Source of the DNA: Pseudomonadota bacterium
GTDB taxonomy: Bacteria > Pseudomonadota > Gammaproteobacteria > Burkholderiales > Methylophilaceae
Assembly: GCA_029781535.1 (NCBI GenBank)
Contig: JAKOWL010000243.1
Coordinates: forward strand, 1 to 36,891
Length of the DNA: 36,891 nt
Direction of reading: 5' to 3'
The position numbers were made by a program, and so were the translations under genes. Below the pieces are notes generated by a model, which had not been told where the DNA came from, searched no databases, and worked only from the letters and a program-made list of their open reading frames with translations. This document shows positions 1 to 7,360 of the stretch, one piece after another. Position 1 is the first letter of the stretch, and each line of letters opens with the position of its first letter.

Positions 1-144
1 CCAAATCGAAATATAGAAATTTCTGTTGAAGCATTAAGTCCAAACACCACGCGTATGAGAGCCGTTGCCAAAGATGGCTTGTTCTACGATAGCTCTACCG
101 CTTCGGAAATTGTTTTTCAGACAGAAAAGGTTTTAGGGGCCTAA
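1..144 (+). CDS. C-terminal end of an unidentified protein, possibly DUF3568-like (partial)
   Basis: An open frame runs from the first base of the window to a TAA at 142-144, giving 47 residues that end QTEKVLGA. The fragment alternates charged and hydrophobic residues (IEISVEAL, TRMRAVAKDG) and ends in an amphipathic helix. This resembles the tail of short DUF3568-type lipoproteins, but the fragment is too short to be sure. The start and most of the protein lie outside the window. The next gene begins 47 bases downstream in the same direction, so the two may be co-transcribed. The reading frame is well supported; the family name is a guess. Confidence 0.5.
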   Translation, partial: PNRNIEISVEALSPNTTRMRAVAKDGLFYDSSTASEIVFQTEKVLGA

Positions 145-191
145 CCTTGTGACTCTGGGTAGGTAAATTAAACTTATAGGGGAATGACTCT

Positions 192-1160
192 ATGCGCAAA
201 AAATATCTTTTCATCTTGCTTGCGGCTTTTTTCTCAATTAATGCTAATGCGGCTGAAGATAGTACATCAGACGCGACCATGACAACTGGCAGCGCTGGCG
301 CAACTATTTCTGCGCCTACTAATAATGGCGTGGTAAGCAGCCGTATAGTAGATCAATATTCTGATTGGGCAGGTTCGCCTTCCAATGCGGACAGTTTGGT
401 GAAAGGGTTGCGGAGCGGTTCTGCTATAACGTTGCAGTCATCACTCGAAACAGGCAGCACAACCGTCAGCGAAGTAACATTTACACCGCCTACAAAAACG
501 ATGGGTTGGGGTAATGTGACCAAATCATTGTCTTTAGCAAAGGCTGATTTGGCAGCAGCGGGTATTACAAACCCTACACCAGAGCAAATTCAAACCGCCC
601 TAACAGGGGGCGATATAGTCGTTTCACAAGGTGCAACTACTCAAACTGTTCATATGGATGGCATTCTCACAATGCGTAGCCAGGGAATGGGCTGGGGCCA
701 AATTGCACATAAGCTGGATATGCACCCTGACACGGTATTTAAATCAGCCCAAGCGAAAAATGCAACAATTCGCCCACAAGACAGTCACCATGTCGATGCC
801 ACTACAGAAATTGAGCATCAAGAAACAAGTCATATTGTTGAGCACCATAGCTTATTATCTTCCAATGATCATGCTGTTGCTGGAAAGTCCAGCCATATGA
901 CTACTGCAGGTGGGCAGGCAAAAAATGGCTCATTAGATGTTAAAACTACTCATGCCAATAACGTAACACATCGGGCTGTAACTGCTTATGGCACTTCCAT
1001 GTCATCTAGCTCTTCTTACCATCATGTTCAAAGTGGTAGTTCAAATCATGTTCAGGTGCAAACTGTAAGTCATGTGACGACGGCTTCTGGTGGCGGTATG
1101 GCATCTAGTGTCAGAAGCGGCGGTAGTGCTGGGAAATCATTAGGTCATTTCAAAAACTAA
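192..1160 (+). CDS. Exported Ser/Thr/His-rich protein with two MGWG motifs
   Basis: The 322-residue protein begins with a clear signal peptide: positive MRKK, a hydrophobic core, and likely cleavage after ANA at residue 20. It should therefore be exported. Residues 100-180 form the only region that looks folded. They contain two MGWG motifs (about 104-107 and 166-169), the second followed by a helix (QIAHKLDM), with a segment between them reading ITNPTPEQIQTALTGG. Similar TPEQ...MGWG proteins are common, uncharacterised exported proteins of betaproteobacteria. Residues 195-322 are low complexity: rich in Ser, Thr, His and Gly with many HH, SH and HV pairs, and no Cys. The start is supported by a GGGGA just upstream. 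A strong hairpin terminator follows. The function is unknown; the histidines could bind metal, but nothing shows it. Confidence 0.75.
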   Translation: MRKKYLFILLAAFFSINANAAEDSTSDATMTTGSAGATISAPTNNGVVSSRIVDQYSDWAGSPSNADSLVKGLRSGSAITLQSSLETGSTTVSEVTFTPPTKTMGWGNVTKSLSLAKADLAAAGITNPTPEQIQTALTGGDIVVSQGATTQTVHMDGILTMRSQGMGWGQIAHKLDMHPDTVFKSAQAKNATIRPQDSHHVDATTEIEHQETSHIVEHHSLLSSNDHAVAGKSSHMTTAGGQAKNGSLDVKTTHANNVTHRAVTAYGTSMSSSSSYHHVQSGSSNHVQVQTVSHVTTASGGGMASSVRSGGSAGKSLGHFKN

Positions 1161-1267
1161 AGGGATTTAATCGGAGCTAATTTTAATAGTGGTTTTTAGT
1201 GTGACTAAGTTTGTATATGGCTAACGAGTCTTGGTGAGCGAAAGCGGGATAAACTACCAGATGAAAC

Positions 1268-1297
1268 AAAGGCTTGTGTTTTTACACAAGCCTTTTT
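1268..1297 (+). terminator. Rho-independent terminator after the MGWG protein gene
   Basis: A 12-bp perfect stem (1268-1279 with 1284-1295) closes a TTTT loop, and the T-run continues past the stem on the plus strand. The tail on the minus strand is weaker, but the hairpin lies between two convergent genes and may serve both. Confidence 0.85.
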
Positions 1298-1325
1298 CAT
1301 TTCCCGGCAATTACCTTGCTCAGCG

Positions 1326-1826
1326 TTAACGATGCCAGCTTACGCGTACGAGATTTTCTCCCGGAGTATGCTCTGTTTTTAATTCGCCTTGGTAAGCGTG
1401 GTGTATCGCTTCACCAAGTCCTTTGGCTAAATGCATGTCAGTAGTGGTGATTTCTATGGTGCCATTTTGATGATTGATTGCCATGATTCGTTTTAACGGG
1501 TGTTCTGCACGTTCTCGCTCGGCATGATGTTGAATGAGCTTTTGTATCTCATCCAGATGTGCTTCCAGAAAAGAACCATTTAGGGTGACATACCCTGCAG
1601 GGAAGTTGTCCTGAATGCGCCGGCAAGATGGACAAGTTTCCTGATGAGCGTTCTTGGGGGCGTCACCCCATTGCCATCTCCCCTGATGATAGACTGCCCC
1701 ACAGTCTTTGCAGACAGTAGGTTCTGACAATTTTTTGTCGTTACGGTAAGGGTCTATGGCCTGTTCGAATCTAGGTTGAACATTACCTTCTGCATGGTGC
1801 CCGGAAGGGTTTTTGTTTGTACTCAT
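1326..1826 (-). CDS. BCAM0308-family zinc-ribbon protein
   Basis: The protein has 166 residues. Two CxxC pairs, CKDCG (about residues 39-43) and CPSCR (about 65-69), form a probable zinc ribbon, followed by an alpha/beta domain of about 90 residues. The arrangement matches BCAM0308-type proteins of beta- and gammaproteobacteria, whose function is not established. The zinc ribbon resembles the one in the eukaryotic ribosome-export factor NMD3, so an RNA-related role is conceivable but is inference only. There is no signal peptide or membrane segment. A consensus AGGAGG lies just upstream of the ATG, and a good sigma70-type promoter lies about 40 bases further up. The gene appears to be transcribed alone. 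Confidence 0.75.
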   Translation of the reverse strand: MSTNKNPSGHHAEGNVQPRFEQAIDPYRNDKKLSEPTVCKDCGAVYHQGRWQWGDAPKNAHQETCPSCRRIQDNFPAGYVTLNGSFLEAHLDEIQKLIQHHAERERAEHPLKRIMAINHQNGTIEITTTDMHLAKGLGEAIHHAYQGELKTEHTPGENLVRVSWHR

Positions 1827-1862
1827 ACGATCTTCCTCCTAAAATTAATAAAAATCTGAAAA

Positions 1863-1891
1863 TGTATATATTTGCATCACCGTGTATCCAA
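1863..1891 (-). promoter_or_regulatory. Sigma70-type promoter for the BCAM0308-family gene
   Basis: On the minus strand TTGGAT (1886-1891) and TATACA (1863-1868) are separated by exactly 17 bases. They sit upstream of the AGGAGG and ATG of the 1326-1826 gene. Prediction from sequence only. Confidence 0.6.
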
Positions 1892-2110
1892 CTTGCCTAG
1901 CTTATTTACAAATGGCGACGAAATATCTTTCCATCCAGTAAATTGTTTTTGTTATCCAACAAAAATTAGACATTTTTTTATATAGATGGTTTCTGTTTTA
2001 TGTTATTGCCGCACTAGCTTGATCTTGTCGATTGTCAAAAATGGACATCTGTTAGTTATGGTGGTGCTTCACATGCAGGTGACGAAAACGGTGAGGTGTA
2101 AGGAAAGGAT
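1892..2110. other. AT-rich non-coding stretch
   Basis: The gap from 1827 to 2211 contains the promoter and terminator listed separately. Between them I find no open frame with a plausible start and ribosome site, no tRNA-like fold and no obvious repeat. It is AT-rich with several T-runs. I see nothing else in it. Confidence 0.5.
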
Positions 2111-2140
2111 AAAATAAAAAAGCTCACATGATTGTGAGCT
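2111..2140 (-). terminator. Rho-independent terminator of the MarR gene
   Basis: An 8-bp stem, AGCTCACA with TGTGAGCT (2121-2128 and 2133-2140), is followed on the minus strand by a T-rich run (2111-2120). It lies about 70 bases past the stop of the MarR-family gene. Confidence 0.75.
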
Positions 2141-2211
2141 CTTGCTGTAATAATCGTACCAGTTCAAATTTAGCCAAAAATTTTCGACAAATATATTTAA
2201 AAATCTGCGAG

Positions 2212-2700
2212 TTATATTTTACCTAATGGTTCAAAGGCTCTGGATTCCTGTTTGCTATCTATTTTTTCAGTTAATTCTGCCAAGATGCGTATCAAGGTTT
2301 CAAGATTATCCTGACTAAGTTTTGAGAGTGCATCAGGCAAAATACCTTTATGTGGTAGCGGGGCTTTTTTTAATATTTCATTACCTTGAGAAGTTAGTTC
2401 CAAATAAACGACCCTTTTATCCTCTGTACTTCTGTTTCTTGTAATAAGTCCAGATTTTTCCAACTTCTCAAGCAAATTACTTGCGGTAGATTGATGTATA
2501 GCCATTGCCTTGGCTAAGCCGTTAACCGTTAGTCGATCATTGCAGCTAATCTCTGATAATACCCATAGAGATGCACCACCAATCCCAGCTATTTGTTCAA
2601 TTTCGTGGAAATGCTGAGTCATAGACTTGAATATAACGCGGAAGTATTTAAGCGCTTCAATTGCCGATAAATCGGGATCGTAAGGTTTGGTGCTTTCCAT
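2212..2700 (-). CDS. MarR-family transcriptional regulator
   Basis: At 162 residues it has the usual MarR length and layout: N-terminal dimerisation helices (residues 10-45), a winged helix (about 58-110) and C-terminal dimerisation helices. The recognition helix reads HQSTASNLLEKLEKSGLI, followed by the family's wing motif (EDKRVVYLELTSQG). Members bind palindromic operators as dimers and usually respond to small phenolic or oxidant ligands. The ligand here cannot be read from the sequence. The gene lies directly downstream of the pal-like gene on the same strand but is separated from it by a terminator. A 25-bp palindrome in the pal/clcA control region about 730 bases away is a possible target. 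Confidence 0.9.
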   Translation of the reverse strand: MESTKPYDPDLSAIEALKYFRVIFKSMTQHFHEIEQIAGIGGASLWVLSEISCNDRLTVNGLAKAMAIHQSTASNLLEKLEKSGLITRNRSTEDKRVVYLELTSQGNEILKKAPLPHKGILPDALSKLSQDNLETLIRILAELTEKIDSKQESRAFEPLGKI

Positions 2701-2727
2701 ACATTGGATTATGTCGTTTTTTCAAAA

Positions 2728-2765
2728 TAAAAAAAAGCTTGGGAGGTCCAAAGACCTTCCCAAGC
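2728..2765 (-). terminator. Rho-independent terminator of the pal-like gene
   Basis: The stem pairs 2737-2748 with 2753-2765 with a single bulged base and a CAAA loop. On the minus strand it runs into eight consecutive T residues. It lies about 70 bases past the Pal stop and just upstream of the MarR start, insulating the two genes. Confidence 0.85.
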
Positions 2766-2837
2766 CAACCGCTCTAAAACCACAAGTGAAGAAATTAACT
2801 GTAGAAAATTTTTTGGAAAGGTTGCTAAACCATAAGG

Positions 2838-3389
2838 CTACTGCATTTCACCTTGATAGCGAATATCAGCACGCCTGTTTTCCGCCCAAGCTGCTTCATC
2901 ATGTCCATTGTCTTTTGGCTTTTCTTCACCATAACTAATTGTTTCGATCTGATTGTCCTTTACGCCAAGCAAATTCATGAGTTGTTTGACAGCTACTGCA
3001 CGTTTCTGACCAAGTGCGAGATTGTATTCACGGCTGCCTCTTTCGTCTGCATTGCCTTCAATGGTGACCATTCGATTTGAGTGGTCGTTTAGATATTTTG
3101 CATGTGCCTCTACCAAGGCTCTATATTCTGGCTTGACTTCGTATTTATCGAAATCAAAATATACGTTACGTTTAGATAGAATATTGCTTGGATCTGTTAG
3201 GGGGTCGATTTCTACTTGCTTGCTTTTGATAGCATTATCCTGCACCTTGTTTGTTTCAGGCTGCTGCACAGCCGTTTGTGGCTGTTTTGATGTTGCTGCG
3301 GTCGTATCGCTTGTGCTTGGTTTAACTTGTGAGGATGAACACGCCATCAAGCCGACAGAAATTGACAGTAAGGCTAAAAAATTCTTCAT
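2838..3389 (-). CDS. Pal/OmpA-domain outer-membrane lipoprotein (orphan Pal)
   Basis: I start this gene at the ATG at 3387-3389, which has an AGGAG just upstream and gives 183 residues. The longer open frame (to 3512) adds 41 residues without signal-peptide logic. The N-terminus is a lipoprotein signal (MKNFLALLSISVGLMAC), with Cys17 as the lipidated residue. After a Ser/Thr/Gln linker, an OmpA C-terminal domain covers about residues 75-180. It contains YFDFDKYEV, the peptidoglycan-binding GNADERGSREYN segment, LGQKRAVAV and NRRADIRY. The family anchors the outer membrane to peptidoglycan through diaminopimelate. There is no tolB or ybgF next to it, so this is probably a second, stand-alone Pal-like protein. 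It diverges from clcA across a shared control region. Confidence 0.88.
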   Translation of the reverse strand: MKNFLALLSISVGLMACSSSQVKPSTSDTTAATSKQPQTAVQQPETNKVQDNAIKSKQVEIDPLTDPSNILSKRNVYFDFDKYEVKPEYRALVEAHAKYLNDHSNRMVTIEGNADERGSREYNLALGQKRAVAVKQLMNLLGVKDNQIETISYGEEKPKDNGHDEAAWAENRRADIRYQGEMQ

Positions 3390-3420
3390 ATATTCTCCTG
3401 AAACTAGAGTAATAGTGCAG

Positions 3421-3457
3421 ATAACATTTGTGCAAAATATTATTGCACAAATATAAT
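3421..3457. promoter_or_regulatory. Symmetric divergent promoter/operator between pal and clcA
   Basis: A perfect 9-bp inverted repeat, TTTGTGCAA (3427-3435) and TTGCACAAA (3443-3451), has a 7-base spacer. Each arm contains TTGTGC at -35 spacing from an outward -10 element. On the plus strand TTGTGC (3428-3433), 18 bases and TATAAT (3452-3457) face clcA. On the minus strand TTGTGC (3445-3450), 18 bases and TGTTAT (3421-3426) face pal. One dimeric protein bound here would cover both -35 regions. Confidence 0.6.
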
Positions 3458-3488
3458 ATACCATGTCAAATTTATTTGATTCTGCTAA

Positions 3489-4757
3489 ATGAGTAAAAGA
3501 GAAAAACTCCAAGGTTTATTGAGCAAGCTTTTAATCTGGTTTGCAGCCTGCGTGGCCGGGCTGGTAATAGTCTTGTTCGCTGAAGTCAGTGAATTGGCGA
3601 TACATGCTTTTTTTAAGTTGGAAAGTCATTATTGGTGGCTGCCCTTGTTTCTGACACCAATAACCGGCATGCTAATAGTCTGGATTACAAGAAAATGGTT
3701 TCCATCAACCAGTGGAAGCGGTATTCCGCAGACGATTGCGGCCCTGGAAGAAAATAGAAGTGATCGTGACATTGGTAAATTACTCTCTCTTCGAGTGGCA
3801 TTTGCCAAAATTGGATTGGTGACGTCAGCATTACTGGGAGGATTCTCTGCTGGTAGGGAAGGACCATCAGTTCAGGTGAGTGCGGCAATAATGTATGGCT
3901 TTAAAAAATACTTGCCACACGCTGGTTCCATTAAAGCTAAACATCTCGTTTTGGTAGGTGGTGCAGCTGGAATATCTGCTGCTTTTAATACACCATTAGC
4001 CGGGATAGTGTTTGCCATTGAAGAATTAGGTAGACGTTATGAAGAAAAGACCAACGGTATATTAATCACTGCCATCGTTTTATCAGGATTGGTGTCGATT
4101 TCACTGCAAGGCAATTACACTTATTTTGGTAACTTGCATGTGAGTGGCATCAATCGAACGATAATCTTTCCAATCTTTCTATGCAGTGTAATTTGCGGTG
4201 CTCTTGGTGGGATATTCAGCAAAATATTAATTATTTCATCCAGTCACAGCGACACATTTTTAGGTAGATTCCGTCAAAATAAACCCGTTGTTTGGGCTGG
4301 GTTTTGTGGATTGCTTATAGCCTTTCTTGGGATTGGAAGCTTTGGTGCCGCGCATGGTTCTGGATACATATATACCCATCATCTGCTCGAAGATCCAACG
4401 ACTGGTCACTGGTATTATGCGCCGGTGAAATATATATCTACATTGTTGACATACTTGAGTGGAATCCCGGGCGGGATATTCGCTCCATCGCTATCTATAG
4501 GCGCAGGCATTGGTTATGAGTTAAACCTGATGTTGCAAGATCCTGCGTTATCCACGGCCATATTTGCTTTAAGTATGACTGCTTTTCTTTCGGCAGTGAC
4601 CCAAACCCCACTGACATCATTCATTATCGTGATGGAAATGATCAATGGTCATGAGATGGTGATCAGCTTAATGTCGGTAGCTCTTTTGTCTTCGCTAGTA
4701 GCAAGAATCTTTAGCCCACCTATTTACCTGACACTTGCAAATCGAATCTCGAAGTAG
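3489..4757 (+). CDS. clcA: ClC-family chloride/proton exchanger
   Basis: This 422-residue polytopic membrane protein carries the three chloride-pore signatures of ClC proteins: GSGIP (76-80), GREGP (122-126, gating Glu124) and GGIFAPSLSIG (328-338). The pore tyrosine lies in PIYLTLA near 412. Glu179 in FAIEELGRR matches the internal proton-transfer glutamate of E. coli ClcA, so an exchanger is more likely than a channel. Serine at the centre of GSGIP fits chloride over nitrate. No CBS domains follow. The start is forced, because an in-frame TAA ends one base before the ATG, yet no Shine-Dalgarno sequence is visible. The dapB-like gene follows 32 bases downstream and is probably co-transcribed. 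In enteric bacteria ClcA helps in acid stress; the role here is inferred. Confidence 0.93.
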   Translation: MSKREKLQGLLSKLLIWFAACVAGLVIVLFAEVSELAIHAFFKLESHYWWLPLFLTPITGMLIVWITRKWFPSTSGSGIPQTIAALEENRSDRDIGKLLSLRVAFAKIGLVTSALLGGFSAGREGPSVQVSAAIMYGFKKYLPHAGSIKAKHLVLVGGAAGISAAFNTPLAGIVFAIEELGRRYEEKTNGILITAIVLSGLVSISLQGNYTYFGNLHVSGINRTIIFPIFLCSVICGALGGIFSKILIISSSHSDTFLGRFRQNKPVVWAGFCGLLIAFLGIGSFGAAHGSGYIYTHHLLEDPTTGHWYYAPVKYISTLLTYLSGIPGGIFAPSLSIGAGIGYELNLMLQDPALSTAIFALSMTAFLSAVTQTPLTSFIIVMEMINGHEMVISLMSVALLSSLVARIFSPPIYLTLANRISK

Positions 4758-4789
4758 CAAGGCTTTAAAAGTTGAAGGAGGCAAATTCA

Positions 4790-5545
4790 ATGAATGTAGG
4801 AATGATAGGGTTTGGTAAAACGGGGCGCGCCGTCGCATCTGTTTTGCTTGAATCAGAAAAGACTTGTCTAAAATGGGTTGTTAGGGGATCCAACGTATTG
4901 CAGCATCGGTCAGTTCCAGAATTTCTGGGTATACAAAGTGACGAGCCTGGATTGATCTACAGTAAAGATGAATTCAACATTGAGCAACTGATAGAGCTGC
5001 AGCCTGTAGACGTTATAGTCGATTTTTCTTCAACGCAGGGATTGGAGTACTATGGTGATATAGCTGCTACACATGGAGTCACTATCATTAGCGCTGTTTC
5101 TCAATACGAGCAGTCAAATTTGGATCACTTGAGGGCATTGTCAGAAAAAACTGTGGTGATGCATTCGCCGAATATCACTTTGGGAATCAACTTTTTGATG
5201 ATTGCCGCAAAAGTGCTCAAAAATATAGCGCCTCACACAGATATTGAAATTATTGAGGAGCATTTCAAGACCAAGCCAGAAGTCTCGGGGACAGCTAGGA
5301 TAATTGCAAAAAAACTGGATGTGCCTGATGATCAAATCAAAACCATACGTGCAGGTGGCATCATCGGTGTCCATGAGGTTTTATTCGGTTTCCCATATCA
5401 GACGGTGCGCCTGAAACATGAATCTATCGCACGTGAAGCATTTGGCAACGGGATATTGTTTGCCATTGAAAATCTGAAAAATAAGCCAAATGGCTTGTAC
5501 AGTATGGAAGATTTGCTAATCCCTTATTTTGATGCTGCGATTTAG
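4790..5545 (+). CDS. DapB-like dihydrodipicolinate reductase paralogue
   Basis: I start at the ATG at 4790 because AAGGAGG (4775-4781) sits 8 bases before it; this gives 251 residues. The N-terminal Rossmann fold has GFGKTGR (7-13) and VDFS (78-81). The C-terminal domain has EEHFKTK (156-162), corresponding to the catalytic His and Lys of DapB (HHRHK in E. coli), then VSGTA and AGGIIGVHEVLFG. DapB reduces 4-hydroxy-tetrahydrodipicolinate with NAD(P)H in lysine and diaminopimelate synthesis. The usual second active-site His is Phe, and the usual DAPSGT is shortened to PEVSGT, so substrate or rate may differ. It sits behind clcA, away from normal dapB neighbours, so a conventional dapB probably exists elsewhere in the genome. 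Confidence 0.75.
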   Translation: MNVGMIGFGKTGRAVASVLLESEKTCLKWVVRGSNVLQHRSVPEFLGIQSDEPGLIYSKDEFNIEQLIELQPVDVIVDFSSTQGLEYYGDIAATHGVTIISAVSQYEQSNLDHLRALSEKTVVMHSPNITLGINFLMIAAKVLKNIAPHTDIEIIEEHFKTKPEVSGTARIIAKKLDVPDDQIKTIRAGGIIGVHEVLFGFPYQTVRLKHESIAREAFGNGILFAIENLKNKPNGLYSMEDLLIPYFDAAI

Positions 5546-5674
5546 TCTTTAATAACATACTTGAATGGTATTAAGGCTATTCAAACTTAAAGCCAGAAGT
5601 AAGTATTCATGTCGTAAGTAAATGCTAAGCAAGTAATTAAAAGAACCCACCCTGATTCCTAAAAAGAACTGAAT

Positions 5675-6679
5675 TCAGGTTTTGGATTCTGGTTCAAGCT
5701 GGTGCTTTTTAACTGCGCTGGGAGGCAAGCCATACCTGTTTTTAAATGCCCGACTGAAATGTGAAAAGTCATTAAAACCCCAGCGTAGTGCAGTCTCTGA
5801 TATGCTTCTGCTGTTATATCTGGAACTGGTCAAGTCATCATGGCAGCGCATCAATCTGCGTAGCCAGATATAGCGCATCAAAGAGGTATCTTCATCATGG
5901 AACAGTTCATTGATATACCGTGCTGACAGTCCGGTCCCGCGAGTGACTGTTTTCGTATCCAGGTCTGGGTTGTCAAGTTGCTGTTCCACAAAATCCTTAA
6001 CGCGGCGCAGCGATAAAGACCTGCTACGGCTCAAGCTGTAGTTTGATGGGCGTAGGTTGTTGAGCGCCATTGTAAACAAATCCAGCGACTGTTCAGCAGT
6101 AGCTTCGAAGGAGCCGCAAGTCATATGATTAGCTTGCTTTGCGATTGATTGTACGAAGCCTGATGCGATTGCACCAAGCCCTATTTCTCCATTGACCTTG
6201 CAAGCAGTATAGTGCTCAACTCCAGGCAGTCTCTCTCGCATCAATTTGCGGGGAATCGATATTATCAGCTTGGAAAAGCTTTTCGGGCAATGGATGCGAT
6301 GTGGACGCGTTGCATCATAGATCGTGATATCGCCTGGTTTCAGAAATACCTCGCGCCCATTTTGTTCAAGCTGATAGTCTCCGGACAGCAGGATCACACC
6401 GAAATAGGCGTCATGACTGACTGCCGAAGGCTCCTGCGGAAGCCTTTGAATGGTAATGGCGTTGGAATGGATGACAGAAAGCCGTAAGTCCTGCCAGGGA
6501 TATATGTTCATTTCATTGAACAGGTATTCATTTCTGGGAGAGGTGATATTTACATTGGCATATTCGCGGCCAATTACTTCACAAAGCCACTCACGCCTTT
6601 GCCAAGCGGGAATGTCTTCTGTAGAGAATATCATTTTATTGATGCTTAATGAGTCCTGATGGGAACCGTTTTTTTCCAT
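5675..6679 (-). CDS. AraC-family transcriptional regulator
   Basis: The 334-residue protein has an N-terminal cupin-like sensing domain of the AraC-binding-like type (about 15-200, including GDYQLEQNG and LKPGDITIYDATRPH). The C-terminal pair of helix-turn-helix motifs spans about 230-325. The second motif reads ISETALRWGFNDFSHFSRAFKNRYG, followed by the usual PSAVK ending. This layout is shared with regulators of aromatic, amine and alkane catabolism, which normally act as activators with an organic effector. It diverges from the small membrane-protein gene at 6851 and lies tail-to-tail with the dapB-like gene. A TATAAT-like -10 is present upstream at 6707-6712 without a good -35, as expected for a weak or activator-dependent promoter. 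The effector is unknown. Confidence 0.88.
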   Translation of the reverse strand: MEKNGSHQDSLSINKMIFSTEDIPAWQRREWLCEVIGREYANVNITSPRNEYLFNEMNIYPWQDLRLSVIHSNAITIQRLPQEPSAVSHDAYFGVILLSGDYQLEQNGREVFLKPGDITIYDATRPHRIHCPKSFSKLIISIPRKLMRERLPGVEHYTACKVNGEIGLGAIASGFVQSIAKQANHMTCGSFEATAEQSLDLFTMALNNLRPSNYSLSRSRSLSLRRVKDFVEQQLDNPDLDTKTVTRGTGLSARYINELFHDEDTSLMRYIWLRRLMRCHDDLTSSRYNSRSISETALRWGFNDFSHFSRAFKNRYGLPPSAVKKHQLEPESKT

Positions 6680-6850
6680 TTCAGTTATCCCTGATTGATC
6701 AACAAGATTATATTAGCCCTGTTTGCAAGCAGATGTAAATTTACAAAACACCGTTTCAGTCAAGTTTCACTTCCTGTCCAGCCAAGCTTGAAAATACAGA
6801 TTCTCTAATCTGACCATTGTTCTGATAACTGACAATAATGGGAGAAAACA

Positions 6851-7291
6851 ATGGCTGAAGCTAACCAAAAACATGCAGGTAATATTGTGCTGATTCGTAG
6901 TGCAGCCTTATGGCTGCTCATGGCATTGCTGCTTGCATGGTGCATGGTGGGTTTGAACTTTGGCGTTGCTCCATTGAAAGTGATTTTTGCGGGCAAGTTT
7001 ACTCGGCTTTTGCAGGCGCATATCGATTTTCTGCTTATGACGGCCCTGATCCTAGGGGTATATGCTGCCAAAGTCCCTTTGCCGTGGCATGTACGTTGGG
7101 CCATGGTCGTTGGTGCATTCACCAACTCCAGCCTGTTCTTGTTAATGGCAATCTTCCCGTCTCTGGACAATCCTGCCGTCCAGCCGCCGCCTATTTTCGG
7201 GGTTTATCTGCTGACCAGCATCATCATGACAAGCTATGGGTTCGGTAAGGCATCCGTCATCGTATTGCGTTCCACATTCAAGCAGGCGTGA
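6851..7291 (+). CDS. Small four-helix membrane protein, weakly styrene-oxide-isomerase/HabA-like
   Basis: The 146-residue protein has four predicted membrane helices (about 12-35, 52-72, 80-102 and 115-138) and a GGGAG ribosome site. Helix 2 begins with QAHIDFLLM (His57) and helix 3 contains TNSSLFLL. The size, helix number, early-helix-2 histidine and Asn in helix 3 recall styrene-oxide isomerase and hydroxylaminobenzene mutase. In those families a His in this position is followed by Asn six residues later; here that residue is Met. The similarity is therefore weak and rests on my reading alone. The divergent AraC regulator suggests substrate-induced expression. The VWA gene follows 69 bases downstream. 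It could equally be an unrelated membrane protein. Confidence 0.6.
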   Translation: MAEANQKHAGNIVLIRSAALWLLMALLLAWCMVGLNFGVAPLKVIFAGKFTRLLQAHIDFLLMTALILGVYAAKVPLPWHVRWAMVVGAFTNSSLFLLMAIFPSLDNPAVQPPPIFGVYLLTSIIMTSYGFGKASVIVLRSTFKQA

Positions 7292-7360
7292 GCTGTGCAG
7301 GGCTTCCTGTTATCGGCATCTTGCTCTGGGGTGCTGACTTTTTACTTGGTGTAGCCTTAA

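Noticed and set aside
3390-3512. 41-residue N-terminal extension of the Pal-like protein
   Set aside because: The lipoprotein signal and AGGAG site place the start at 3389; the extension would bury the signal and overlap the operator.
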